From the NCBI GenBank assembly GCA_026387915.1, contig JAPLKS010000022.1:186001-250000 (forward strand): a stretch of DNA of 64,000 bases, given 5' to 3'. The stretch comes from Gemmatimonadota bacterium (lineage in GTDB: Bacteria > Gemmatimonadota > Gemmatimonadetes > Gemmatimonadales > Gemmatimonadaceae). This document shows, in pieces, positions 9,558 to 18,478 of this stretch. Every line of letters starts with the position of its first letter. Positions within the stretch are counted from its first letter, which is position 1. Under the pieces are notes generated by a model. The model searched no databases and was not told where the DNA came from. It worked only from the letters and a program-made list of their open reading frames with translations. A program made the translations under genes and the position numbers.

Positions 9558-11114
9558 TCACGGAATGAACTCCCAACCCAGTGCCGCGATTTCACCAAGC
9601 GTCTGCCCGGCGAACGGCGCGGGATCTCCCTTGGCGATGGCGAGATTGTTCACATACACCGCGAAGGCAATCTTACGGCCGCTCTTGGAAGTAAAATAGC
9701 CGGCGAGTCCTTTGCCGTGAATGAGCTGGCGGCGGTGCAACGGATCGTACGATCCATAGGTTCCGGTTTTGGCATACACCTTGCCAGCTGCCGGTGACTT
9801 GGTCTGAATGTCGACGAGCGTGCCGTCCTTGCCCAGAATCGGAAGCGCGCGCTGGAATGCCTCGGCCCATGGGCGTGTGGCGCAGTACTCGAGATACCGC
9901 GTCATAAACGCCGCCGAGAAGTACGCGTTGCCGCCGGCACCGTCGCCCTGCACGGCACCGTCAATATCGAGGTGCCCTTGTTCGAGAAAGGCACGTTCGA
10001 GATCGAACCCTGTTTTCGTCGTATCGCTCGGCGCTTTGATCGCTGCCACTACATACGGCATCATGCTCGCGTGAAGATTCTGGCTCATCTTGAGAATGAC
10101 CTTTGCTTCTTCCGTGAACGGCGCGGACACGTGCTCGGCTACCACCGTGCTGTCCGCGTACTTCGTAGCCAGCGCCTTGAGATCTACGTGACGCTTGGTC
10201 ACGCGAGCCGGGGCGCGCACGCCGGCCTCGCGCAGTATCGCCGCAAAGGTCAACTCCCCAAAACGACTCGGCGTCGGCACCGCCCAGCGCATGTTCTCTG
10301 GCGCAGCCGCGCGCGGCACGCGTCCGGTGACGGTGATCGTGCGGGCATCGCGGTTGGTGCTGTCTTCCACGGCTTTGATGACTGGCGCTGTTCCAGAATC
10401 GCCCGTCGTCAGCCGACTCGTCACGGTGAGATACGCGGTGCGCGGCGACACCGTGACGCGAGCCGCATCACCGACTTTCGCGCCGGGAGCCACCACAATG
10501 TCAATCACATTGTCGTTCACCACGAGCGGTGAAATCGTGACGCCCGTGCCGAGCTCCTTCTCGCCCTCGGCAAAGAGCGAAGCGTCCACGATCACCTGCC
10601 CCGTGACCGCGTGAATGCCTTTCGCCGCGATCTGTTTGGCGAGCCCGCGTAGCGCGGCAAGTGGATCGGCCTCGAGCGGCAAGCCACCATACGAATGATC
10701 ATGATCGGTAAAAGCGAGCGTGCCATCGGCATTCAGGCGCCCAGAAAGATTCGGATCACCCGATGCGACCAAAATGAGATCGCCTTGTACGGTACCCTTC
10801 ACCACTGGGCCCGTGCGGTACACCCGCGTGTGAAAGCGATGATCGGCTCCGAGTAGCTCGAGCGCCGTACCGGTGGTGAGGAGCTTGGTCGTGGAACCGG
10901 GCACCATCAATCGGTCGCGATTCACTGAGTACACAGTGCGCTTGGCTTCGAGATCGTAGAACTCTATTCCCCACGACGCGTGTGTGAATACGGCGCGGTC
11001 CATCACTTGCTGAATCCGCTGTTCGAGCGTCAGCTGCTGCGCGGCCAGAGGCAACGCCAGAGAGGCCGAACAGAGGAGTGCGACGGCGGCGGTACGAAGA
11101 GCGGATGGACGCAT
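9558..11114 (-). CDS. dacB: D-alanyl-D-alanine carboxypeptidase/endopeptidase, PBP4 type (peptidase family S13)
   Basis: 518 aa with a cleavable signal (residues 1-25, ending AAQ). It trims or cuts peptidoglycan stem peptides in the periplasm. All three penicillin-binding motifs are present: S74-T-T-K77, SQN in KMSQNLHASM, and KTG in YAKTGTYGSY. The extra domain that marks family S13 lies between the first two motifs. ATG 11114, preceded by AGAGGT, is chosen over an upstream in-frame ATG because the signal peptide starts there. Fifty-three bp separate it from the beta-lactamase/VanX fusion upstream, so both probably share a transcript devoted to D-Ala-D-Ala cleavage. Confidence 0.92.
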   Translation of the reverse strand: MRPSALRTAAVALLCSASLALPLAAQQLTLEQRIQQVMDRAVFTHASWGIEFYDLEAKRTVYSVNRDRLMVPGSTTKLLTTGTALELLGADHRFHTRVYRTGPVVKGTVQGDLILVASGDPNLSGRLNADGTLAFTDHDHSYGGLPLEADPLAALRGLAKQIAAKGIHAVTGQVIVDASLFAEGEKELGTGVTISPLVVNDNVIDIVVAPGAKVGDAARVTVSPRTAYLTVTSRLTTGDSGTAPVIKAVEDSTNRDARTITVTGRVPRAAAPENMRWAVPTPSRFGELTFAAILREAGVRAPARVTKRHVDLKALATKYADSTVVAEHVSAPFTEEAKVILKMSQNLHASMMPYVVAAIKAPSDTTKTGFDLERAFLEQGHLDIDGAVQGDGAGGNAYFSAAFMTRYLEYCATRPWAEAFQRALPILGKDGTLVDIQTKSPAAGKVYAKTGTYGSYDPLHRRQLIHGKGLAGYFTSKSGRKIAFAVYVNNLAIAKGDPAPFAGQTLGEIAALGWEFIP

Positions 11115-11167
11115 ACAGAGACCTCTGGGTGGGGACGACTGAGTGACGCGCGGCAACAGGCCGGCGT

Positions 11168-13657
11168 TTATTTCTTGGCGCTGAGCAGTTGCTCAAACGT
11201 CTGATTGCCAATGCCGTAACTGCGCCAGTCCTTGTAGTCGAAGTGCCACCATTCCGCTTCGTACACATTGAACCCCTGCGCTTCGAGCGCATGCCGCAGC
11301 AGGTCGCGATGCCACCGCTGCATGGCGTTGCCACCCGGATACAGCGGGTAGGAACGGTCAGTCGTTTCGTCGTAGCCGCCGGGCATGTTGATCGGCGCGC
11401 CGGTTTTCAGATCGTACAACGTGAGGTCCACCGCGCAGCCACGGTTGTGTCGCGACCCTTGCTGCGGATCGGCCACAAACACGTGCTTGTCTGCTGGCGT
11501 GCCGTCCCAGAACATTTTCGTCACATACCACGGACGGTAACTATCGTGAATCAGGAGCCCATACCCGAGCTTCCGGAGCGCCGCCGATGCGCGCGCCACG
11601 CCTTCGGCGGCCGGGCGCTGCATAAAGGCGTGCGCCGACGAATAGAATGGCGTCCCCATAAAGTTGTTCGACGTCGCATAGCGGATGTCGTACTTGATGG
11701 TGCGGTCGAGCGTCTGCAGTTCCACTAAGTCCGTGGCCCGCGCCGGCGTTGGCTCACGCGGCGGTGACGCCAGGAGCGCCTCTCGGCGCAGTTCCGCTGC
11801 GGGACGCACGGGCGGCGTGCGAGAGTTAATCGCGTCGTTGTCGCCTGGCAGTGTGCGACGCTTGAATGGCACGGTGCCCGCGATGGCCACCGTGGCTCGG
11901 CCGTTTGCGTCGCGTGTGAACTTTACATCCGCTCCGTCGTACAGGCCCGACTTGGGAAACTTGTAGACGTCGCGAGATTCGCGCGTGAGCGGATAGTCAA
12001 AGAACCATTCGATCTGCGCGCGGAGCTGTCCGTCGCGTTCACGGATGTACAGAATATTGTGATCCCAGCCGTACTCGCCCACGAGGCTGGCGAACTCTGC
12101 CGCCATCTTGGCCGGACGCGGCGTCACCATTGCGACGACGTCGGACCCAGGCGTTGCCTGTCGCGTGAGCGTGTCGGTGCCGATGACGAGGCGTCGGTCC
12201 GCAAGCACGTGCACGCGCGTGCCATAGTCGAGGCGATCGTCCACCATGAGTTCGAGTGCGCGGCCTGTGCCATTCGCTGACGCACGCAATGCGGCAAGTC
12301 GAAGTTCGCCGCGCTGACCGCCACCCACCGGCGTATGGAACAGCTGCCCTTCGGATTCTTCCAGATCAATCGCCGTACGCGCATTCGCGTAGCGCCCGAT
12401 CAGTGACAGCGCCTGCCCTGGCGCCAGCGCCGCGGTTGTGTCGGCGTCCACAATCGGACGGCCAGCACGCTGTTCCAACATCAGGTGCATCGCCTGCGCT
12501 CCAATGCGATCCGTGACGGTGTTCACGCCGTCGAGCGTCGCGGTGACGACCACACCGATCGAATCATCCGGCAAGGCCAGCAGCGTGGTAGCAAATCCAT
12601 AGATGGCGCCGCCGTGACCGACGGTGCGATGGCCATCGAGTTTGCCGAGCGCAAAGCCAATACCAAACCGACTGGTGGCGCCCGGTGCCGCGAACTGCGG
12701 CGTCCACATGGTGTCGAGTGTAGCGCGGCTCACAATGCGCGTACCTTCTGGCGTTGCGCCGCCATTAAATAGAATGGAGAGAAAGCGACTGAGTTCGAGC
12801 ACCGTGGTGTACATACTGCCGGCGGGCCCGATGCCAAGCTGAAAGGTGGGCGCTTCGGTGCGGCGACCGTCGACCGTCCACATATACGCGCGGGCCAGTC
12901 GCGCCTTGATCGCCGGCAATGGTTCAAAGGCGCTCTGCGTGAGCCCCATCGGCTCCAACAGCGCTTGCTTGAGGTACGGGTAAAACGACTGCTTCTCTTG
13001 GCGTTCCAGCACATAGCCGAGTACCGCGATCCCCGCATTGGAATAGGCCGCGTACGTGAGCGGTTTCCTGAGGAGCGTCGTGCTATTCAAGCTGGCGACG
13101 GTTTGCGCGAGCGTCACGCCGGTATCATCGAAGTAATGACCGACCGGTGACTCACGCGTGAGCCCAGAGCGATGCGCCGTGAGCGAGCGAATCGTGATAC
13201 TGCCGCCAAACGGATTCAGCGGATGAAAATCCGGGAGGTACTGTTGTATCGGCGTATCGAGGTTGAGGCGCCGCTGCTCCACGAGTCGCAGAATCGCGAT
13301 GTCCGTGAACAGTTTAGACACCGATCCCACGCGGTACACCGTGTTGGCGGTGGCCGCTGTGCCGGCGAGCGAGTCGGCCCAGCCAAAGCCTCGCGCCCAG
13401 AGCACGCGGTTGCCCGAGACGAGCGCCACGGAAATCGCCGGGATTCCCTTCTGCGCGCGTTCGTGCTCGACGAACCGCGTCAGCGATGCGGTGACGGCGG
13501 CGATGCGCGCCTCGGCGGCGACGGAGTCAGGGGCCTGTGCGGTGGCGGCGCGGGGGATTGAGATCGCCAGGCTCACCACGGCACCCGTACACGCAAGCAC
13601 AGCGCGAGCAACGCGCACACGGTGAATCGAAAGGGGAAACTGGACAAGACTTTTCAA
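11168..13657 (-). CDS. Fusion: class C-type serine hydrolase (beta-lactamase fold) + VanX-like D-Ala-D-Ala dipeptidase (M15)
   Basis: 829 aa, secreted (signal ends near TAQA, residue 42). Residues about 50-400 are a beta-lactamase/esterase-type serine hydrolase with S112-V-S-K115, Y205-S-N207 and H348-G-G. A middle region (about 400-620) resembles the beta-rich C-terminal domain found after such hydrolases. Residues about 640-829 are a complete VanX-type zinc dipeptidase: S-R-H737-N-R-G-C-A-V-D744 and E802-W-W-H805 give the His/Asp/Glu/His set, and IHDSYRPW holds the conserved Arg. Both halves are intact, so the two activities may act in series on peptidoglycan peptides. Acting on D-Ala-D-Ala is inferred from VanX. 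Vancomycin resistance is not implied, because no vanH or vanA gene is present. Confidence 0.88.
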   Translation of the reverse strand: MKSLVQFPLSIHRVRVARAVLACTGAVVSLAISIPRAATAQAPDSVAAEARIAAVTASLTRFVEHERAQKGIPAISVALVSGNRVLWARGFGWADSLAGTAATANTVYRVGSVSKLFTDIAILRLVEQRRLNLDTPIQQYLPDFHPLNPFGGSITIRSLTAHRSGLTRESPVGHYFDDTGVTLAQTVASLNSTTLLRKPLTYAAYSNAGIAVLGYVLERQEKQSFYPYLKQALLEPMGLTQSAFEPLPAIKARLARAYMWTVDGRRTEAPTFQLGIGPAGSMYTTVLELSRFLSILFNGGATPEGTRIVSRATLDTMWTPQFAAPGATSRFGIGFALGKLDGHRTVGHGGAIYGFATTLLALPDDSIGVVVTATLDGVNTVTDRIGAQAMHLMLEQRAGRPIVDADTTAALAPGQALSLIGRYANARTAIDLEESEGQLFHTPVGGGQRGELRLAALRASANGTGRALELMVDDRLDYGTRVHVLADRRLVIGTDTLTRQATPGSDVVAMVTPRPAKMAAEFASLVGEYGWDHNILYIRERDGQLRAQIEWFFDYPLTRESRDVYKFPKSGLYDGADVKFTRDANGRATVAIAGTVPFKRRTLPGDNDAINSRTPPVRPAAELRREALLASPPREPTPARATDLVELQTLDRTIKYDIRYATSNNFMGTPFYSSAHAFMQRPAAEGVARASAALRKLGYGLLIHDSYRPWYVTKMFWDGTPADKHVFVADPQQGSRHNRGCAVDLTLYDLKTGAPINMPGGYDETTDRSYPLYPGGNAMQRWHRDLLRHALEAQGFNVYEAEWWHFDYKDWRSYGIGNQTFEQLLSAKK

Positions 13658-13746
13658 AGAACCTCCAGCGCTCGACGTTCGGGAATGGAACTAACCCACG
13701 CAGCGGTGTGCGTGCTCTTGCGCCCACCCAAAATCTTCTGGACACT

Positions 13747-13758
13747 TTTGTATACAAA
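13747..13758. promoter_or_regulatory. 12-bp palindrome TTTGTATACAAA in divergent promoter region
   Basis: A perfect palindrome lies in the 222-bp gap between the divergent fusion hydrolase (minus) and SusC 1 (plus), 122 bp before the SusC start. A near copy (ATTGTGTACAAT, 35711-35722) lies 110 bp before the second SusC gene. The shared core TTGTRTACAA suggests a common dimeric regulator; GntR-type repressors use sites of this style. Confidence 0.45.
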
Positions 13759-13879
13759 TCTGTGAACAAACAGAGATGTCGCGCAAGTGATCGCTCGACT
13801 TCTCTCCCCCCCTGAGGCGCTAACGCGACGCTCCGTCGCGCAAAGTGCACGCATCGCTGTAGTCTACCAGTGAGGCAGC

Positions 13880-16800
13880 ATGGTCTTCCGAAACAGCGTG
13901 GTTTCGTCGGCGGGCATCTCCGCTCGCGCGTGGGTGTTATTGATGCGAGGGAGGCTTTCCCGCGTCACCGTCGTGTTGTCTACGATACTCGTCGTCAGCG
14001 GTGGGTTCGCACGAACGGCGCACGCGCAGGCCGGCGTGATCAGCGGCACCGTCGTCGCGGAGCGTTCGCAACTTCCGATCGCCGGCGCACAGATCGCCGT
14101 CGAGGGAGAGGTCGGCAAGGGTGCCGTCTCCGACGGGTCGGGCCGCTTCCGCATTAGCGGCCTCTCGGGCGCGTCGGTTTCGCTGAACGCCAAAATGCTC
14201 GGCTACCGGCCACTCACCCTCACGGTGCGAGTCGGTGCGACCGACGCGCGATTCGTGCTCGCGGAACGGCCGATTGAACTCAATCAAGTGGTGGTCACCG
14301 GCACAGTCGGGGGCGAGCAAAAGCGCGCGCTCGGCACGGCGGTCGCTACCATCAGCGCGAGCGAAGTGCAGGCGAATGCGCCGGTCACATCGGTTGACGC
14401 ATTACTCAGCGGTCGCACGCCTGGCGTCGTCGTACTCCCAGGCACCGGCATGATCGGCGCCGGGTCCAATATCCGCATCCGCGGACTCGGGACCTTCTCG
14501 CTCTCTAGTCAGCCGCTCGTGTATGTGGACGGCATTCGTGTGAATAACCAGACGGGAACCGGAAATGCCATTCAGGGCTTCGGTTCCGGCGTCGTCTCGC
14601 GCCTCAACGATTTTAGTGCCGACGAGATCGAAAGTATCGAAGTGCTCAAAGGCCCCGCGGCCGCAACACTGTACGGCACTGAAGCCGCGCGCGGCGTGAT
14701 CAACATCATCACCAAGAAGGGCGCCACCGGAACCACGAAGTACACCCTCGACACACAGCTGGGGAGCAACTGGTTCCAGAATGCTGCGGGGCGAATTCCC
14801 ACGAACTATTGCATTCAAACGTCGCCCACGGCGTGCGGCACCAGCGGGACCGGAACCATCTTGGGGCTCAACGTGGTCAATCAGGAGAACGCGCGGGGCA
14901 CCCCGATCTTCCGCACCGGCAACATGCGAGACATGTCGGGCAGCGTGAGTGGTGGCAACGGACTCTTCCGCTTTTTTGCCTCCGGCGAGATCAGCAATAA
15001 CGAAGGGGCCGAGACAAACAACGCGCGTCGGCAAAGTAGCTTCCGCACCAACCTGAACATCACGCCGAGCGAAAAAGTCGATATTGCCACAAACTTCGGC
15101 TATATCAACAGCCGCACGACGCTGAGTTGCGAAGCCGGTTGCGGCGGGGCTATGTGGGCGTCGGTGTTCTCGAACCCCGCCAACCTCGCCCAGTTCTGCC
15201 CCGCCGGTGATGTAGGATGCACCTGGGTCCGTGGGTTCCAGAGTGCGCCGCCCGAAGCGGACCGAGCCATGCAGGATTGGCAAGACTTGAACCGCCTCAC
15301 GGCCAGCGTCACGTTCGACTACAAGCCGTTTACGTGGATGTCGCACCGGTTCAAGATCGGCACCGACTACAATCTAGAAAACAACGTCGAATACCTGCCG
15401 TATCTCACGAATGACACGCTGCGCTACTTCTGGGGTACCTACGCGAACGGCTATCGCTTCCATAACCAGCACGAAGCGGTCTACAACACGTACGACTATA
15501 CGGGGAGCGCCAGCTTCAATATCAATCCCACCACGACGTCGAAGACGTCGGTCGGCACGCAGTACTACACCCGCAACGATCAATTCATCTCTGGAGAAGG
15601 CGATTTCTTCCCGGCCCCTGGGCTTCAGACGATTTCGTCTGCTGGCCAAAAGCTGAACCTGTCCGACGGCTGGTCGGCCAACAACACCCTCGGCTTCTAT
15701 GCGCAGGAAGCACTCGCGTGGAGCGATCGTCTGTTCGTCACGGTAGCCATGCGTGTCGATAACAACAGTTCGTTCGGAAGCCAAGTGCATTGGGTCACGT
15801 ATCCCAAGGCGAGCGTTTCCTACGTCGCGAGCGATGATCCGTTTATTCGGACCAAATTGCCGTCGTGGATCAACAGTCTGCGCGTGCGTGGTGCGTTTGG
15901 TGCGTCGGGGCAACAACCGGCGTTACTGACCGCCTTGCAGACGTTGCGCCCCGTCGCAGGCCCCAATGGGGAAGGTATCCTGACGGCAAACTCTATCGGT
16001 AACGCGAATCTGAAGCCGGAGCGCGTGGTCGGCACGGAAGTCGGATTCGAGGTTGCGCTGCTGCAGGATCGGTTCGGTGTGGATTTTACCTACTTCCACG
16101 ACGACTCGCGCGATGCGATCCTCTCGCGCCAAGTGGCCCCGAGCTCTGGATTCAGCGCCACGAATCAATTCTTCAACGCCGGCGAAATCATCAAGCAGGG
16201 CGTCGAACTCGGACTCAAGGGACAGATCATCGACAAAGGCAATTACGGATGGGATGTCAACTTTACCATCGGCACGAATTCTTCCAAGATTCAACGCCTC
16301 AACGGCACCGACACGACGATCGATCTTGGATCGGCATCGCACCGCGTCGGGTACGCACCCTTCGATTGGTTCTCGTACAAAATCTTGAGCGCCACCTACG
16401 ACGCCGCGTCAAAGAAGGCGATCAATCCGATGTGTGACAACGGCAAGGGGCAGCCCATTTCCTGCTATGCCGCCAGCGGAGCTATCCAGGCACCAAAAGT
16501 GTACCTCGGACATTCTATTCCCGCCGTCGAGGGAGCGCTCACCAACACGGTGCGCTACGGCAGTTTCCGCGTGTACGCGATGTTCAACTACTCACAGAAC
16601 TACAAACGCCTCGACAACAACCTCCGTGCACGCTGCCAGATCTTCCACACGTGCCTCGAGAATTTACTGCCAGAGACCGTCAATCCTGCCGTGCTCGCGC
16701 AAATGCAGAACAACGGTACGCTGCGTGAGTTTGTTATCAGTGACGCAAGCTTCGTCAAGTTCCGCGAGCTCTCGGTGTCGTACGACGTACCGGAGCGCTT

Positions 16801-16984
16801 GGCCGCCCGATTCGGCACCAAGCAGATGGCTCTCACCGTCTCCGGTCGCAACCTTGGTACTTGGACGAAATACTCGGGACTCGACCCGGAAACAGAGTTT
16901 GTCGCGGGTTCTCCCGTCAATACCGATCAGTCCACGCTACCGCAACTCACGTCGTTCGTCTTCCGGATCCATCTGAGCTATTGA
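13880..16984 (+). CDS. SusC/RagA-family TonB-linked outer-membrane transporter (pair 1)
   Basis: 1034 aa. Residues 1-50 hold a long N-terminus with a signal peptide ending near AHAQA. About residues 53-125 are a carboxypeptidase-regulatory-like beta-sandwich (GVISGTVVAERS...). The TonB plug spans about 135-270 with the SusC signature IEVLKGPAAATLYGTEAA followed by GVINIITKKG. The remainder is a 22-strand-type barrel ending in an aromatic residue (RIHLSY). It imports a ligand captured with SusD across the outer membrane using TonB energy. The start at 13880 has GAGG five nt upstream; ATG 13943 would give a shorter signal. The SusD partner follows after 55 bp. The ligand is unknown, though peptide hydrolases and an amino-acid permease flank the pair. 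Confidence 0.93.
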   Translation: MVFRNSVVSSAGISARAWVLLMRGRLSRVTVVLSTILVVSGGFARTAHAQAGVISGTVVAERSQLPIAGAQIAVEGEVGKGAVSDGSGRFRISGLSGASVSLNAKMLGYRPLTLTVRVGATDARFVLAERPIELNQVVVTGTVGGEQKRALGTAVATISASEVQANAPVTSVDALLSGRTPGVVVLPGTGMIGAGSNIRIRGLGTFSLSSQPLVYVDGIRVNNQTGTGNAIQGFGSGVVSRLNDFSADEIESIEVLKGPAAATLYGTEAARGVINIITKKGATGTTKYTLDTQLGSNWFQNAAGRIPTNYCIQTSPTACGTSGTGTILGLNVVNQENARGTPIFRTGNMRDMSGSVSGGNGLFRFFASGEISNNEGAETNNARRQSSFRTNLNITPSEKVDIATNFGYINSRTTLSCEAGCGGAMWASVFSNPANLAQFCPAGDVGCTWVRGFQSAPPEADRAMQDWQDLNRLTASVTFDYKPFTWMSHRFKIGTDYNLENNVEYLPYLTNDTLRYFWGTYANGYRFHNQHEAVYNTYDYTGSASFNINPTTTSKTSVGTQYYTRNDQFISGEGDFFPAPGLQTISSAGQKLNLSDGWSANNTLGFYAQEALAWSDRLFVTVAMRVDNNSSFGSQVHWVTYPKASVSYVASDDPFIRTKLPSWINSLRVRGAFGASGQQPALLTALQTLRPVAGPNGEGILTANSIGNANLKPERVVGTEVGFEVALLQDRFGVDFTYFHDDSRDAILSRQVAPSSGFSATNQFFNAGEIIKQGVELGLKGQIIDKGNYGWDVNFTIGTNSSKIQRLNGTDTTIDLGSASHRVGYAPFDWFSYKILSATYDAASKKAINPMCDNGKGQPISCYAASGAIQAPKVYLGHSIPAVEGALTNTVRYGSFRVYAMFNYSQNYKRLDNNLRARCQIFHTCLENLLPETVNPAVLAQMQNNGTLREFVISDASFVKFRELSVSYDVPERLAARFGTKQMALTVSGRNLGTWTKYSGLDPETEFVAGSPVNTDQSTLPQLTSFVFRIHLSY

Positions 16985-17039
16985 CCCGCGCGTTCGCGTC
17001 AGGGAACGACGCCTCACTTCTATTAGAAGGAAGTCTACG

Positions 17040-18365
17040 ATGAGATTCACCCACACCGTATTTCGTGCCGGGCACGCAGTCGTGCGATGTGCGCTGCGCC
17101 GAACGGCAATCACCGCCATCATGGCGGTCTATGTGACGGGCGCCCTGATGGCCGCCTGCAGTACCGCAAGCCTTCTCGACGTCGTCGCACCGGCGAACGT
17201 TCCGGTGAGCCGCCTCAACGAGCCGGGGAACGCCGTGCTGATGGTGCACAGTGCCATTGGCGATTTTGAGTGCGCGTTCGGTGCCGCCGTGTCCGTGGAG
17301 GCCATCATCAGCGACGAGTTGGCCGACGCACAGCTGGGAGCCGCCGCGTGGCCGTACGATCGGCGCGATTTCAATACGCAAACCAACGGCGCCTACGGCA
17401 CCGGTAGTTGCACGGACAATCAGACACCGGGTATTTACGCGCCGCTCTCCACCGCACGTTGGAGCGCCGATCACGCCGTCACGAACCTCACGAGTTGGAC
17501 CGACGCGCAGGTCCCGAACCGCACGGCGCTCTTGGCGCAGGCCAATCTGTACGCGGGCTTTTCCTACGCGACCCTAGGAATGGCGATGTGCTCGGCCGCG
17601 TTCGATCTCGGACCTGAAGTGCAGCAAACGGGGATGTTCGCGCTCGCCGAAGCACGTTTCACGGCGGCGATCACCGCCGCTCAAGCCAGCTCGAATACGA
17701 GCATTCTACGGGCAGCGTATGTCGGTCGTGCACGTGTGCGTCTTTTCCTAGGGAACAAGACTGGCGCAGCGGCAGATGCCGCGCTCGTCCCCGTTGGGTT
17801 CGCGCTCAACTCGAGCAACGATGCGTCGGATAACCGACTGTACAATCGCATCTATGCTATCACCCAACAGTTTGGCACGTACACCATCGAGGCGAACTCA
17901 CGCAACCTCGTCACCGATCGTGGGGAAGTTGATCCGCGTTCGGCAGCCAAACTTGTCAGCACGCGGCCAGCTGATGCCAAGTCGCCTATCTGGGTGCCGC
18001 TGAAGTTCGCGGCAGGCGACGCTGCTCCCATGCCGGTCGCACGGTATGAGGAGGCGCAGCTGATCCTCGCCGAGGCACAGGGTGGGGCGTCTGCCGTCAG
18101 CATCATCAACGCACTACGCACCGCCGCGGGCCTACTGAGTTATACCGGCGCAACAGACGCCGCGTCCATTCAGAACCTCATCATCGATGAACGGCGCCGG
18201 GCGCTGTTTACCGAAGGGTTCCGCAACTACGATATGCAGCGCTTTAACGTCGCGCTCAATCCTGCCGCCGGAACCGCCTATCCCATCAAGGGCGGTACCT
18301 ACGGCACCACACGCTGCCTCCCGCTCCCAGATGTCGAGCGGTTTAACAACCCGAATATCAAATAG
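17040..18365 (+). CDS. SusD/RagB-like surface lipoprotein (pair 1)
   Basis: 441 aa with AGAAGGAAG before the ATG. The lipoprotein signal ends ALMAAC, putting the lipidated Cys at residue 40. The body is helix-rich like the TPR-type SusD fold. The C-terminal region IIDERRRALFTEGFRNYDMQRF matches the ERR..l..EG.R..D..R signature of RagB/SusD proteins. It would bind the ligand at the cell surface and act as the lid of the SusC barrel encoded just upstream. A strong hairpin terminator follows at 18382-18419. Confidence 0.9.
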   Translation: MRFTHTVFRAGHAVVRCALRRTAITAIMAVYVTGALMAACSTASLLDVVAPANVPVSRLNEPGNAVLMVHSAIGDFECAFGAAVSVEAIISDELADAQLGAAAWPYDRRDFNTQTNGAYGTGSCTDNQTPGIYAPLSTARWSADHAVTNLTSWTDAQVPNRTALLAQANLYAGFSYATLGMAMCSAAFDLGPEVQQTGMFALAEARFTAAITAAQASSNTSILRAAYVGRARVRLFLGNKTGAAADAALVPVGFALNSSNDASDNRLYNRIYAITQQFGTYTIEANSRNLVTDRGEVDPRSAAKLVSTRPADAKSPIWVPLKFAAGDAAPMPVARYEEAQLILAEAQGGASAVSIINALRTAAGLLSYTGATDAASIQNLIIDERRRALFTEGFRNYDMQRFNVALNPAAGTAYPIKGGTYGTTRCLPLPDVERFNNPNIK

Positions 18366-18381
18366 CTGAGTAGGCCGAACG

Positions 18382-18419
18382 AGAACGGCTCCCGCGGTAG
18401 ATCCCGCGGGAGCCGTTCT
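18382..18419 (+). terminator. Hairpin after SusD 1
   Basis: A perfect 16-bp stem (AGAACGGCTCCCGCGG with its complement) and a 6-nt loop lie 16 bp after the SusD stop codon. No T-run follows, so it may act as an mRNA 3'-end stabiliser or as a weak terminator. Confidence 0.65.
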
Positions 18420-18478
18420 ACTATCTGCCCGCTCCTCTTTCTCGTATCTTCGCTTTTCACACTACAGCCAGAGCCTGC

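Noticed and set aside
11168-13657. Vancomycin or beta-lactam resistance locus
   Set aside because: VanX-like and beta-lactamase-fold domains alone do not make resistance. There is no vanH, vanA or two-component system, and the family includes many peptidases.
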